Shown piece by piece: positions 7,722 to 16,689 of a stretch of 64,000 nt of DNA. The first letter of the stretch is position 1; each line of letters begins with the position of its first letter. The position numbers and the translations under genes are program-made. The stretch comes from Campylobacter concisus. GTDB lineage: Bacteria; Campylobacterota; Campylobacteria; Campylobacterales; Campylobacteraceae. The stretch is taken from the NCBI RefSeq assembly GCF_003048775.2, contig NZ_CP049272.1, positions 124,001 through 188,000 of the forward strand, in the 5' to 3' direction. Under the pieces are notes generated by a model. The model ran no database searches and had not been told where the DNA came from. It worked only from the letters and a program-made list of their open reading frames with translations.

Positions 7722-10700
7722 GCAATAGAACCTACTTTACCAGCAGGAAGTATAAAAATTCCTTTGTCAGCGTATCTAAACGAAAATATAAACGACGGAT
7801 TCGTTTTTCATATGCGAAGTCTAGTGCATGATATGTCTTATGCCGGATCTACTTTGAATGGATATAGTATAGTTAGATGGATAGACGGTAGGGATTATCT
7901 AGTTCCTAACGCTGGAGTAAATACATTTACCCTTCAAGACGGCTGGTTTAAAAGTAACGACGGCAAGCTAGCTATTGGTCAAGATAATGCTAAAGACTTG
8001 GTGCTAACAAGTAGTGCTAATTCAGCAAATCATACTGGAGATGTGACCAAAATAGTAGATCCTTCAAGTGATCTTAGCGTATTTGGCGGAGATAATGGAA
8101 GCAAGATTACTTCAGATGGTACTAATATAGATACTAAAATTTATAGCAGCGTAAAGGGTGACGAGATCAATATAACTTCTGACGTAACAGGTACTGGTAC
8201 ATTTGAAATAGATCCACTTACTAGAGAATATATAGGTGGTCAATCTTATATAAGTACCGGTTCAAGTTCAGACAATTTAAATATAGCTCCTGGTGTCACT
8301 TTAACTAATACCATAATAAATATGGGTGCTGGAAGCGAAACTGTAAATTTAAAAGGAACCGCTACGGATAAGATTAATTTTAAGGGATCTATCTTGATGA
8401 CTGGTGCTGATAACGATGTAATAAATATCGAAAACGCTTCGTTTGATGTAACCGATGAGAGGGCTAGTGTGATAGATGGTGGAAGCGGCAATGATACTAT
8501 AAACGTAAATTCTGGAGCCGAGCTAAAAAAAGGCACCATAATTAGAAGCGGAAGCGGCAATGATACTGTAAACGTAAATTCTGGAGCTAACATTCACGGT
8601 ACCCGACATGAAGGGGCTGTTATACATATGGGTAAGTCTGTAAGCCCTTTGGATAAAGGCGAACAAGGAGATACTTCTGAGCTAAATGTTAAAAACGGAG
8701 CATTTATGTCTAATGCTAAAGTAGAAGCGGCAGCCAAAGAAAATACGATAAATTTTGAAAAAGGAGCTACTACTACGGGCGTTGAAATCGTAGCGGAAGA
8801 TGCTGGTACAAAAAGTACGATCAATATTAAGACCGATCTAAAAAAATCACTGGAAGGTAGGAGATCTAGTATTAGCACTGGAGCTGGAGATGACATCGTA
8901 AATGTGAGCGATAAAGCTGAGCTAACCAGTGTCAAAATGAGATTAGGAGAAGGCCTAAATAAAGTAACTATAAACGATGCTACTATGGATAGCGGTAGTA
9001 TAGTAAACGGCAATGGCGGCAATGAAATAACATTAACTAATAATGCAGTATTTAAAGAATCTTACATAGACACTGGAGATGGTAAAGATATCATAAATAT
9101 AAACAGCGGTTCAAAAGTTGAGGGACTAGGTTCTGGTATAAGTACTAATGCCGGTGAAGACGAAATAAATATAAATAACTCTACAGTAGAAGGCGTAGAT
9201 GAACATAATACCGTAGAAATAGACACTGGTGACGATACTGATATGATAACTATCAAAGACTCTAATATAAAATATACTGATATTAAAACCGGAAACGGCG
9301 GTGATATCGTTCAAGTATTTGATGGATCGTCTTTAAATTCTGTAAAAATGGAAACTGGAGAAGGCAATGATATAGTTACGTTTGAGCATCATAGTGAGAA
9401 TTATGATTCAGATCCGACTCAGCCTTATTCAAAACCTATTGCGACTAAAACCGAGATAAATACTGGCAACGGCCGAGATACTGTACTACTAAGCGGTCTA
9501 GGCAATAGCGGTAACTATGCAAATAGAGTATCAGATTTTGACGATGTAAAGATAAATATGGGTGACGGCGATCATAAGCATGTGCAGATACACAAAGCTA
9601 AAGTCGAAAAGACTACGATAACTACCGGTAGCAAAGACGATTTGGTACAAATACAAGGCGACTCTTTAATGGAAGGTAGAAACAATATAGAAACCGGTGC
9701 GGGCGTAGACGAAGTATATATTACGGATTCTAAGCTTAACGGTACAGCTAGCGCAAAAACGAAGATAGATACCGGTGCGGATGGAGACCACGTAGTTATC
9801 AGAAATTCTACTTTAAAGCATGCGGAGATTAACACAGGTACTGGAGTAGATACTGTGGATATCGAAGATGGAATGATATTTGACGATAGCTCTATAAATA
9901 CAGGTGCAGATAATGACAAAGTAAATATCAATAGTGATATAACTGGAACTATTCAGTCAAATATTCAAACCGGTGAAGGTTCTGACACTGTAAATATTGC
10001 TAGTGGAGTAACGCTTACTCGTACAGTTATAGATATGGGTGCCGGAGAGGATACTATAGAAATTAGCGGAAATAGCGCTACTGATCGTATAACATTTAAA
10101 GGATCTAAACTATATACAGATGATGCGGGTTATACTGCCAACGATAATGATCATGTAACGATCTCAAACACTACTTTTATGAAAAGTGACGACGGCAAAT
10201 TGTCTAGTGTAGAAACCGGTGGCGGAAATGATGAAATCACCATAAAAGACGGTACTATATTCCAAGATTTCTCTTATATAGCTGCTGGAAATGGTGTGGA
10301 TACCATAACTTTAGAAAGTGGAGCTAAATTTAATCAAGCTAATGTATATGCAGATGCTGGCGACGATATAATAAATGTTAACGGAGCAGAATTTAAAGGC
10401 GAAAATGCATATAACCATAATGCCGGCGTACATGGTGGAGCAGGAGACGATAAAATTTTTGTCAACTCTGGAAAATTTGATAATGCTAAAGTAGAGGGTG
10501 ATGCTGGTAATGACACAATACATATCAAATCTGGAGCTAGATTTGAAAATGCTTCTATATATGGTGATAGCATAGATGGTCTAACGACCGGTAACGATAC
10601 TATCATAGTTGAAAAAGGCGCAACGCTAATTAATACGACTATCGATGGCGGAGCTGGCAACGATACGTTAAAAATTGCCGATAGTAGCATTGATTTTAGT

Positions 10701-10967
10701 AAAATTAAGAATATAGAAACGCTAGATATAACAGACGTTAATAAAACTTCGGCCGATACAAACGTCGTAACGCTATCAGCTAATGATGTTCTAGATATGA
10801 CTGATAGTAACAATAAGCTAAAAATAGACGGCGACGGCAACGATAAGCTTAACCTTTCTGGCGGCGGATGGAGTAAAGGAGCTAGCAACGATGGTTATAC
10901 TACTTTCACTAGCGGTACCGTCACTGTAGAAGTTAAAGACGATATGGTGAATAATGTAATATATTAA
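7227..10967 (+). CDS. LapA-like retention-module adhesin 2, RTX-like repeats
   Basis: 1246-residue paralogue of the preceding adhesin. The first 164-165 residues are identical, including TAAG at 103-106, the LapG-type cleavage motif. After the linker it has its own region (about 170-350) with no resemblance to adhesin 1. A long run of 25-40-residue beta repeats follows, with motifs such as TGAGDDIVNVS, GGSGNDTINVN and GGAGDDKIFVN. The last 90 residues parallel those of adhesin 1 (GGAGNDTLKIADSSIDF..), as expected for a conserved secretion signal. No cysteine is visible. The duplicated front end with divergent body looks like a module-shuffling family. A function in attachment or biofilm is inferred. 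Confidence 0.82.
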   Translation: MMAKEAGVVKSVNGGIARALNDLTGEVRQLSVGDIVYQGEKIVTEGSNSKVTITQTDGKDITLIGKDTLTLDQDSNNNETVADISALQQAILKGTDLNALEETAAGGPQAGGNGGDGVSLSSTSFAEGGHISNINANVGSIDALSLAAGGDNSFGVSGGSAVGAGAIEPTLPAGSIKIPLSAYLNENINDGFVFHMRSLVHDMSYAGSTLNGYSIVRWIDGRDYLVPNAGVNTFTLQDGWFKSNDGKLAIGQDNAKDLVLTSSANSANHTGDVTKIVDPSSDLSVFGGDNGSKITSDGTNIDTKIYSSVKGDEINITSDVTGTGTFEIDPLTREYIGGQSYISTGSSSDNLNIAPGVTLTNTIINMGAGSETVNLKGTATDKINFKGSILMTGADNDVINIENASFDVTDERASVIDGGSGNDTINVNSGAELKKGTIIRSGSGNDTVNVNSGANIHGTRHEGAVIHMGKSVSPLDKGEQGDTSELNVKNGAFMSNAKVEAAAKENTINFEKGATTTGVEIVAEDAGTKSTINIKTDLKKSLEGRRSSISTGAGDDIVNVSDKAELTSVKMRLGEGLNKVTINDATMDSGSIVNGNGGNEITLTNNAVFKESYIDTGDGKDIININSGSKVEGLGSGISTNAGEDEININNSTVEGVDEHNTVEIDTGDDTDMITIKDSNIKYTDIKTGNGGDIVQVFDGSSLNSVKMETGEGNDIVTFEHHSENYDSDPTQPYSKPIATKTEINTGNGRDTVLLSGLGNSGNYANRVSDFDDVKINMGDGDHKHVQIHKAKVEKTTITTGSKDDLVQIQGDSLMEGRNNIETGAGVDEVYITDSKLNGTASAKTKIDTGADGDHVVIRNSTLKHAEINTGTGVDTVDIEDGMIFDDSSINTGADNDKVNINSDITGTIQSNIQTGEGSDTVNIASGVTLTRTVIDMGAGEDTIEISGNSATDRITFKGSKLYTDDAGYTANDNDHVTISNTTFMKSDDGKLSSVETGGGNDEITIKDGTIFQDFSYIAAGNGVDTITLESGAKFNQANVYADAGDDIINVNGAEFKGENAYNHNAGVHGGAGDDKIFVNSGKFDNAKVEGDAGNDTIHIKSGARFENASIYGDSIDGLTTGNDTIIVEKGATLINTTIDGGAGNDTLKIADSSIDFSKIKNIETLDITDVNKTSADTNVVTLSANDVLDMTDSNNKLKIDGDGNDKLNLSGGGWSKGASNDGYTTFTSGTVTVEVKDDMVNNVIY

Positions 10968-10999
10968 ACAACGTTTTGTTTAGTGAACTAATTTTAAAT

Positions 11000-11036
11000 A
11001 CCCCAAAGGTTTATCCATTGGGGTGTCTCTTTTTTT
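11000..11036 (+). terminator. Rho-independent terminator after adhesin 2
   Basis: Hairpin ACCCCAAAGG / CCATTGGGGT with one mismatch and loop TTTAT, then a run of seven T (GTCTCTTTTTTT). It lies 32 bases after the stop codon. The stem resembles the terminator of adhesin 1. Confidence 0.8.
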
Positions 11037-11152
11037 ATTATTAAATTTCTCATAGTTATTTATCTTTTTAACTAGCATCAAATCTACAAAATTTTAGTTA
11101 TTTAATCAGTAAGTCTGGATGATAAACAAAGGCTGAAAATGGATTAAAATTT

Positions 11153-11180
11153 GGCGGTAAATGTAGATAAATTTACCGCC
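11153..11180 (-). terminator. Terminator of the metal-chelate binding-protein gene
   Basis: Perfect 10-bp arms GGCGGTAAAT and ATTTACCGCC with an 8-base loop, 11 bases past the stop on the minus strand, followed on that strand by AAATTTTAATCC. Convergent with the adhesin 2 terminator. Confidence 0.7.
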
Positions 11181-11191
11181 GCAAGGATAAA

Positions 11192-12214
11192 TTATTTTCC
11201 AGTTGGGTCTAAGCCATTTAAGATGTAATTTACTTCATCATCGCTTAGCTCATAGTGTAAAAATTCTTTATAAAATTTCTTTGTCTCAGCTGCTATATCT
11301 ATATCTTTAAAAATTTCAGGATGTAATATCTTAGCCGCCCATAAAATTTGCAAAGCCCCCTCGGCGCCGTATCTATCCCAGCTAAAAACGCCGGTAGGAT
11401 TTACGTAAACTCTTTTATTTTTTACAGCGTTAGTATCTGCGTAGATAGGATTTTCGTATATTTTTTTCAAAATTTCTGGAGCTTTAGCTCTGCCTATGAT
11501 GATCACATCAGGGTTCATATTTGGTATCTCTTCGGCATTGATTTCAAGCATATTTCCGGCTTTTTGAACCGCATTTTGGCCGCCTGCGACCCTTATCCAC
11601 TCGTCTATGATCGTATTTGTGCCATCAACTTTGAATAAATTTTTACCATCAGCTATGTGAAGCACTTTTGGTCTATCTGACGCAGCGATCTTATCCGTTT
11701 TGCTTAGCACTTTTTTAAGGTTACCGTCAAAATATTCGTTAAATTTCTCCGCGATCTTTGGCGCATCGCCTCCTATGACCTCGGCCATTATAGATACGCT
11801 TTTTTTCATATCCGCATGATTGGTAAATGACGGATAAAGCACGGTAAAGCCGTTTTTGGTTAGCTCTTCTTTGTTCTTTTTATCGGCGGCTATGACGACG
11901 TCCGGGCTTAGTTTAATCAGCTCTTCTACCTGTAAGTCTTTGCCGTTTACGCCGTTTGGGATGCTTGAAATTCTAGGATAAATGTGCGCAAACCATTTGT
12001 TGTTTTTGATTAGATCGGTGGTCGCTACTATCTTGTCCGCGCCGCCTAGCATTAATATGATTTGATTGTTCGCATACCAAAGCGTAGCTATTTTTTCTAC
12101 TTTTGCGGGAACTTTTACGACGTCGCCAGTGATGTCCTTAACATCTCTAAACTCAGCTGCATTAAGCAAAAGGCTTGCAAACAGCACCACTAAAGCCATG
12201 AAAAATTTTTTCAT
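11192..12214 (-). CDS. ABC-type metal-chelate substrate-binding protein
   Basis: Periplasmic binding protein of 340 residues, siderophore/haem class. Signal peptide about 1-19 (ends LLNAAEF). The fold signatures 'LIKLSPDVVIAA' and 'NMNPDVIIIGRAK' are present, followed by a long C-terminal helix region. The ATG has an AAGGAG box. It stands alone between the adhesins and assT, with its own terminator, so its permease must lie elsewhere or it shares one. It is only distantly similar to the 344-residue binding protein at 639-1673. A weak Fur-like element lies 41-59 bases upstream. Ligand unknown. Confidence 0.87.
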   Translation of the reverse strand: MKKFFMALVVLFASLLLNAAEFRDVKDITGDVVKVPAKVEKIATLWYANNQIILMLGGADKIVATTDLIKNNKWFAHIYPRISSIPNGVNGKDLQVEELIKLSPDVVIAADKKNKEELTKNGFTVLYPSFTNHADMKKSVSIMAEVIGGDAPKIAEKFNEYFDGNLKKVLSKTDKIAASDRPKVLHIADGKNLFKVDGTNTIIDEWIRVAGGQNAVQKAGNMLEINAEEIPNMNPDVIIIGRAKAPEILKKIYENPIYADTNAVKNKRVYVNPTGVFSWDRYGAEGALQILWAAKILHPEIFKDIDIAAETKKFYKEFLHYELSDDEVNYILNGLDPTGK

Positions 12215-12254
12215 TTTTTCTCCTTGTGTTAAATATATATTTTTATATATAAGT

Positions 12255-12273
12255 GCTAATGCTATATGTTATC
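12255..12273 (-). promoter_or_regulatory. Weak Fur-box-like element
   Basis: On the minus strand GATAACATATAGCATTAGC keeps both ends of the Fur consensus (12 of 19 positions, by eye). It sits where an iron-responsive operator for the binding protein would be expected. Weaker than the one upstream of the TonB receptor. Confidence 0.25.
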
Positions 12274-12383
12274 GCCTTAATAAACAATATCCTTACAATA
12301 TAAATTTCTAATTTAGAATTTTAAAATTTATGAGTGAGTGTGAATTTTTATCTATTATTGATAGATTAAATTTATAGCAAGGA

Positions 12384-12413
12384 CTCCCCTTCTTGCACTG
12401 GGCAAAAAGGGAG
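12384..12413 (-). terminator. Probable terminator of assT
   Basis: Imperfect GC-containing hairpin in the 3' flank of assT: CTCCC-T-rich on one side and GAAGGGGAG on the other around CCAGT, followed on the minus strand by TCCTTGCTATAAATTT. Lies 11 bases past the stop. Confidence 0.5.
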
Positions 12414-12423
12414 AAAAGAGAGA

Positions 12424-14259
12424 TTATTTCTCGAAAGCTTTTTGTAAGCTAAATGGAAACGCCTGATAGCCCATCGCATTTGTCATCTTTATCTCGATGC
12501 TAGGCTCTTTTGCGCCCCACTCAAACTCATCGATGTGCGGGCTAGGAAGTCCTACTGGGCGGCCTTTTGCGATGTCAAACTGCATGCCAGCAACAGCTGA
12601 ATAGACCATCACGCTATCAAGGTCATCTTGATACTGCGTAAGGCTAGTAACCGAGCTATACCACTCTTTGCCGCGCTCTTTGCCGTACTCCCAGATCTGC
12701 TCAACGGTCTTTTTGTTCTCATCGATCTTATAAACGACCGCACGAGAGTACTTCATGCCAGCGATAGCTGGTTGCTCCATGCCCCTTGTGTCGCCGTTGT
12801 CAAAGACACTTAGATAAATTTCGCCCTTTTTAGACTTGCTATCTATCCTAAATGCTGTGTGTTGCGTCCATTGCCAGTCAAAGCCACCTTTGTCGCTCTC
12901 GTATCCTGGGCATTTTGAGTACTCATCTTCGCAGACGATCTTATTGCCCTTGCTATCAACTGGCTGAAGGAGTTTATCTTTAAATTTATCGCTCCAGCCC
13001 TTGTGAGCGCCCATGATCCATTTTACTTGTTTGTCACGGCCGATTTTTATAACTGCGTCTTGGTGGCGGCTTGAAATGATGATGCTATCATCACTTGGGT
13101 CGTAATCCACACTATTTACGTGTGCCCAGTTGCGTCCTGGACCTGCTCCTACGATATCGCCCCATTTATCGTGCGTATCCATAGACTGAAGCTCATCAGA
13201 GCTTGCTGTGTGGCCTGCTTTTTTAGCGTCTATGTTTAAGCAAACTGCGCCTTGATCAAGTGTTTTTAGTACGATGTCGCGGTAAGGATCGAGGATTTCA
13301 TATAGTCTAAAGTCATCAACTACGTTGCCGTCGCGGTCAAGCTCAACGATGACGTCGCGCACTGTTCTTACGTTTTTGCCATCAGCCCTTTTATAGTCGG
13401 CATTTGCCACGCGCAAGAAGTAGTGTCCGTTTTGTGCTACGTCCATCGAGTGAGAGAAGTCGTTGTAGCTAGCTGGTAGCTCGCGGTTGAAAATTTCTCT
13501 ACCCATGATGTCGTATTTTGCGTATCTTTGACCATATCCCCAAGTCATCGCGCCGTCATCATTTTGCTTAAAGCCCATCATTACACCAGCGTGAAATGGC
13601 TGTTTTAGGTCGTAAATTTTACTTGGCTCAAGATACCATCTAACCTCGCCTTTTGTATCAAGGATGAAGTTATTTGGGCTGTAGTTCCACTCGATCGCAC
13701 CGCCAGCTGGGTTGTTCCAAACGACTTTTGTGCCCTTGCCTGTTTTATTTACGAAGTTATTTACATAGTAGAGGCGGTTTGCAAATTTAGCACTCGCTGG
13801 CTTAGTAACCTCGATCTTGTCAAATAGTGCGCCCTTTTGATTTGGCGTGCCTGAGCTTTCTAGATAGATAGCTGGGGCGTAAATTTTATAGCTCTCTTTT
13901 ATGTGTTCAGTCTTGCCTTTGTAGCTCTTGTCGTACTCGACCTCAACGGTGTTTTGATAGTCAGGATACATGCCAAAAACTGGGATGCCGCCATGTGTGC
14001 GAAGATGCTTGTCAGCCACTTTGTAGCTTATCACCTGACCGCCTTGCTTTGGCACGATAGTGACCTTAGCGTTGCTTAGTGTGTATCCGCCATTTTTGAT
14101 GACTGCTGTAAGTGGCGCTGTGTCATAAGGATTTACCACTACTTCGCCGATAGCTCCTGTTATAGCGTAGTCAAGTTTAGCCCCGCTTGGACCGCCTATC
14201 GCAAAAGCGCTCGAGCAAAGCACAGAGGCTAGTGCAACACAACTCAAAGTCTTTTTCAT
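12424..14259 (-). CDS. assT: Periplasmic arylsulfate sulfotransferase AssT
   Basis: Transfers sulfate between phenolic compounds in the periplasm, independent of PAPS. 611 residues with signal peptide about 1-20 (ends SSAFA). Key residues align with the E. coli enzyme: His380 and Asn382 in AHVNS, Arg398 in SSRH (18 residues after the His, as in E. coli), and the catalytic His in TQHTA at about 467. Cys443 and Cys450 (CEDEYSKC) match the structural disulfide that DsbL forms in uropathogenic E. coli. Start ATG with AAAGGAG. The divergent dsbL/dsbI-like genes at 15.4-16.7 kb fit this dependence. A terminator-like hairpin lies in its 5' region. Confidence 0.93.
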   Translation of the reverse strand: MKKTLSCVALASVLCSSAFAIGGPSGAKLDYAITGAIGEVVVNPYDTAPLTAVIKNGGYTLSNAKVTIVPKQGGQVISYKVADKHLRTHGGIPVFGMYPDYQNTVEVEYDKSYKGKTEHIKESYKIYAPAIYLESSGTPNQKGALFDKIEVTKPASAKFANRLYYVNNFVNKTGKGTKVVWNNPAGGAIEWNYSPNNFILDTKGEVRWYLEPSKIYDLKQPFHAGVMMGFKQNDDGAMTWGYGQRYAKYDIMGREIFNRELPASYNDFSHSMDVAQNGHYFLRVANADYKRADGKNVRTVRDVIVELDRDGNVVDDFRLYEILDPYRDIVLKTLDQGAVCLNIDAKKAGHTASSDELQSMDTHDKWGDIVGAGPGRNWAHVNSVDYDPSDDSIIISSRHQDAVIKIGRDKQVKWIMGAHKGWSDKFKDKLLQPVDSKGNKIVCEDEYSKCPGYESDKGGFDWQWTQHTAFRIDSKSKKGEIYLSVFDNGDTRGMEQPAIAGMKYSRAVVYKIDENKKTVEQIWEYGKERGKEWYSSVTSLTQYQDDLDSVMVYSAVAGMQFDIAKGRPVGLPSPHIDEFEWGAKEPSIEIKMTNAMGYQAFPFSLQKAFEK

Positions 14260-14318
14260 AACATCTCCTTTAGATAAATTTTATAAACTCTACTCATAAA
14301 GCTTATAAAATTTAGAAA

Positions 14319-14341
14319 AAGCCTTGGAACGCCCAAGGCTT
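14319..14341 (-). promoter_or_regulatory. Terminator-like hairpin in the assT 5' region
   Basis: Perfect 9-bp arms AAGCCTTGG and CCAAGGCTT with a 5-base loop. On the minus strand it is followed by TTTTTCTAAATTT, the form of an intrinsic terminator. It points toward assT but lies 60 bases before its ATG, with no gene upstream on that strand. Either an attenuator in a long leader or the end of a small minus-strand RNA. Confidence 0.5.
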
Positions 14342-14536
14342 AAAATAGGTAAAAGGAGTAATAAAAAATATTGCGTCCTTCGTAATTGTAATAAAACCTT
14401 ATAACATAAAAATCACGATAAACTTTATAATGGCTTAAAATCTAAATTTATATTAAAAATTTTTGCCTTTTTGGACCTTAAGCTGGCATTTACGCTTTAG
14501 CACTTATAATCAGCCCCAAACAATGGAGTAAAACTT

Positions 14537-15283
14537 ATGACACTAACTTACAATGCAAAGAAAATTTATGAAATTTGGTTTGAATCAAAAAGTAAGCTTG
14601 AAGAGAGCAATGCTAGCTTTTTAGAGGATTATTTAAATTTTTTAGGCGATATTAGTGAAGTGATAAATATTGATGAAAAAACAAGACTTTCAGTTATCAT
14701 CGCCTCTCTTTGCGTGAGTAAAGGCGCAAAAAGCTCATTTAAAAGCTTCGTTAGGGCCGCTTTAAATGTAGGCATATCAGCAAAAGAGATAAGAGAAATT
14801 TTATATCAAGCAGTGCCTTATGCTGGGCTTGGCAAGGTAGAAGATTATATATTTTTAGCTGATGAAATTTTTAATGAGCGCTATATAGAGCCTGAAAATA
14901 TGCCTAAAAAATCAAGAGAAGGCAGAGGTGAACGAGGCCTTGAGATACAAAGAAAACTTTTCCCAGCGGTTGATAAATTTATCGCATCAATGCCAAATGA
15001 TCAAAGGCATATAATGGAGTTTTTATCGCAAAACTGCTTTGGTGATTTTTATGCAAGAGATGGGCTTAGTTTAGAGCTTAGAGAGCTTTTGACATTTGTC
15101 TATATCACGACTCTTGGCTTTGCAAAGCCACAGCTTTTAGGGCACATTGCTGCAAATTTTGGCATCGGCAACGATAGAGCTAAACTAATAAGCGTTGTTA
15201 CGACGCTTATACCATTTATAGGCTATCCGAGCGCTTTAAATGCATTATCAGCAATAAATGAGATAAGTTCTAGCAAAAATTAA
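14537..15283 (+). CDS. Carboxymuconolactone decarboxylase (CMD)-like protein, two domains
   Basis: 248-residue helical cytoplasmic protein with two CMD/AhpD-like halves: residues about 15-110 (..DEKTRLSVIIASLCVSKGAKSSF..) and 140-245 (..LELRELLTFVYITTLGFAKPQLLGHIAANFG..). The redox CxxC of AhpD-type members is missing, so a peroxidase role is unlikely; it may bind a small aromatic or act as a decarboxylase-like enzyme. ATG with GGAGT box. It lies between assT and the dsb pair, which suggests a link with aromatic sulfate metabolism, but that is context only. Confidence 0.75.
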   Translation: MTLTYNAKKIYEIWFESKSKLEESNASFLEDYLNFLGDISEVINIDEKTRLSVIIASLCVSKGAKSSFKSFVRAALNVGISAKEIREILYQAVPYAGLGKVEDYIFLADEIFNERYIEPENMPKKSREGRGERGLEIQRKLFPAVDKFIASMPNDQRHIMEFLSQNCFGDFYARDGLSLELRELLTFVYITTLGFAKPQLLGHIAANFGIGNDRAKLISVVTTLIPFIGYPSALNALSAINEISSSKN

Positions 15284-15398
15284 ATTTTTAATCAATGCGA
15301 TATCTTGGAAATTTCAGCCAAAATTTATTCTAGCGTTAAATTTGCGGTTGAGCTTGGTTGTAGAATAACTCAAAATAAATCATCTAAAGGAGATTATC

Positions 15399-16055
15399 AT
15401 GAGTTTTCTATCTAAATTTAGCAAGGCTATCTTTGCTGTTGCGGTGGCTGGAGCGATTAGTGCTAGTGCGTTTAGCGAGGGCGAGGACTATGTCAAGCTT
15501 GAAAAGCCACTAAGTGTGGGACAAAATACGCTAGTTAAAATTTTTAGCTATGCTTGCCCATTTTGCTACAAGTACGATAAAAGCGTCACTCCAAAGGTAG
15601 TTGAGAAAATTCCTGGACTAAAATACGAGCCATTTCACCTAAAGACAAAGGGCGATTATGGCGAGGTTGCGAGCAAGATCTTTGCCGTGCTTATCGTTAT
15701 GGACGAGGCAAAAGGAGTGAGCTTATTTGATGAAAATTCGCTATTTAAAAAGGCTAAATTTGCCTACTACAAGGCTTATCACGACAAAAAAGAGCGCTGG
15801 AGCGATGGCAAAGATACTGAGGGCTTTTTAAAGACTGGGCTTGATGCAGCTGGCGTTAGCAAAGCAGACTATGAAAAAGAGCTGACTAATCCAAAAGTGA
15901 CTGAGCTACTTAAAAAGTGGGACGAGAGCTACGATGTGGCTAAAATTCAAGGCGTGCCAGCATTTGTCGTAAATGGCAAATACCTCATCATGACAAAATC
16001 AATCAGCTCGCTTGACGGTATGGCAGCACTCATCGAAGAGCTTCTTAAAAAATAA
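15399..16055 (+). CDS. dsbL: Periplasmic thiol:disulfide oxidoreductase, DsbA/DsbL-like
   Basis: Forms disulfides in secreted proteins. 218 residues: signal peptide about 1-25, thioredoxin fold with active site Cys53-Pro-Phe-Cys56 in 'FSYACPFCYKYD', helical insertion, and the cis-proline loop GVPAFVVNGKY near residue 190. The start has an AAAGGAG box. The DsbB-type gene follows after 8 bases, so the two form an operon. With assT next door this is probably the dedicated DsbL that oxidises AssT; a general DsbA role cannot be excluded, hence the symbol is tentative. Confidence 0.85.
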   Translation: MSFLSKFSKAIFAVAVAGAISASAFSEGEDYVKLEKPLSVGQNTLVKIFSYACPFCYKYDKSVTPKVVEKIPGLKYEPFHLKTKGDYGEVASKIFAVLIVMDEAKGVSLFDENSLFKKAKFAYYKAYHDKKERWSDGKDTEGFLKTGLDAAGVSKADYEKELTNPKVTELLKKWDESYDVAKIQGVPAFVVNGKYLIMTKSISSLDGMAALIEELLKK

Positions 16056-16063
16056 GGCGTCAC

Positions 16064-16684
16064 ATGAGCTTTTTTAAAAAAATGGCTAAATTTCAAGACT
16101 CACGCATCTCTTGGGCGATCCTAGTCTTTGTAAGCGTCGCGCTTGTCGTTATCGCGCACTCGCTCTTTCAAAACTACGCTTATATGCCGCCTTGCGAGCA
16201 GTGCGTCTATATACGTTTTGCCTTTTTATGTATGGCACTTGGCGGCGTGATCGCTATGATAAATCCTAAAAATTTACTATTTGCTCTAATTGGCTACGTC
16301 TTTGCTTTTTGGGGAGCGGTACAGGGCATAATGTATAGTGTAAAGCTAGCTAAAATTCACGATGCAGTTCATGGTGATGATCCTTTTGGCGTGCAGGGCT
16401 GCTCTACTGAGCCGCACTATCCATTTGGTTTGCCGCTTGAAAAGTGGGCACCTGACTGGTTTATGCCAACAGGGGACTGTGGATATGACAGCCCTATGGT
16501 GCCTGATGGCGCGGTACTAAGTGATTTGCAAAAGAGTATAGTTGATCTTTATGCCGACGGCTGGTATCTTGTGCCGTCCTCTAAATTTATGTCGATGGCT
16601 GATTGTACGCTGCTCGGATTTGGTGTTTGTTTTGTAGTGCTTGCACTTATGCTCGTTTCAAAGCTTTTATCCTTTTTAAAATGA
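16064..16684 (+). CDS. dsbI: DsbB/DsbI-type quinone-linked disulfide oxidoreductase
   Basis: Inner-membrane enzyme that reoxidises the DsbA/DsbL partner and passes electrons to quinone. 206 residues with four membrane spans. First periplasmic pair Cys44/Cys47 in 'MPPCEQCVYIRF'. A long second periplasmic loop carries Cys in VQGCSTEP and in TGDCGYD. The pattern and length resemble DsbI of enterobacteria rather than short DsbB. Eight bases after the DsbL-like gene. A palindromic hairpin follows the stop. Confidence 0.85.
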   Translation: MSFFKKMAKFQDSRISWAILVFVSVALVVIAHSLFQNYAYMPPCEQCVYIRFAFLCMALGGVIAMINPKNLLFALIGYVFAFWGAVQGIMYSVKLAKIHDAVHGDDPFGVQGCSTEPHYPFGLPLEKWAPDWFMPTGDCGYDSPMVPDGAVLSDLQKSIVDLYADGWYLVPSSKFMSMADCTLLGFGVCFVVLALMLVSKLLSFLK

Positions 16685-16689
16685 ATTTA

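Noticed and set aside
8246-9022. Long open frames antisense to adhesin 2
   Set aside because: They are the complement of the Asn/Asp/Gly-rich repeats and give biased Val/Pro/Ser/Leu strings without ribosome sites; shadows of the repeat codons.
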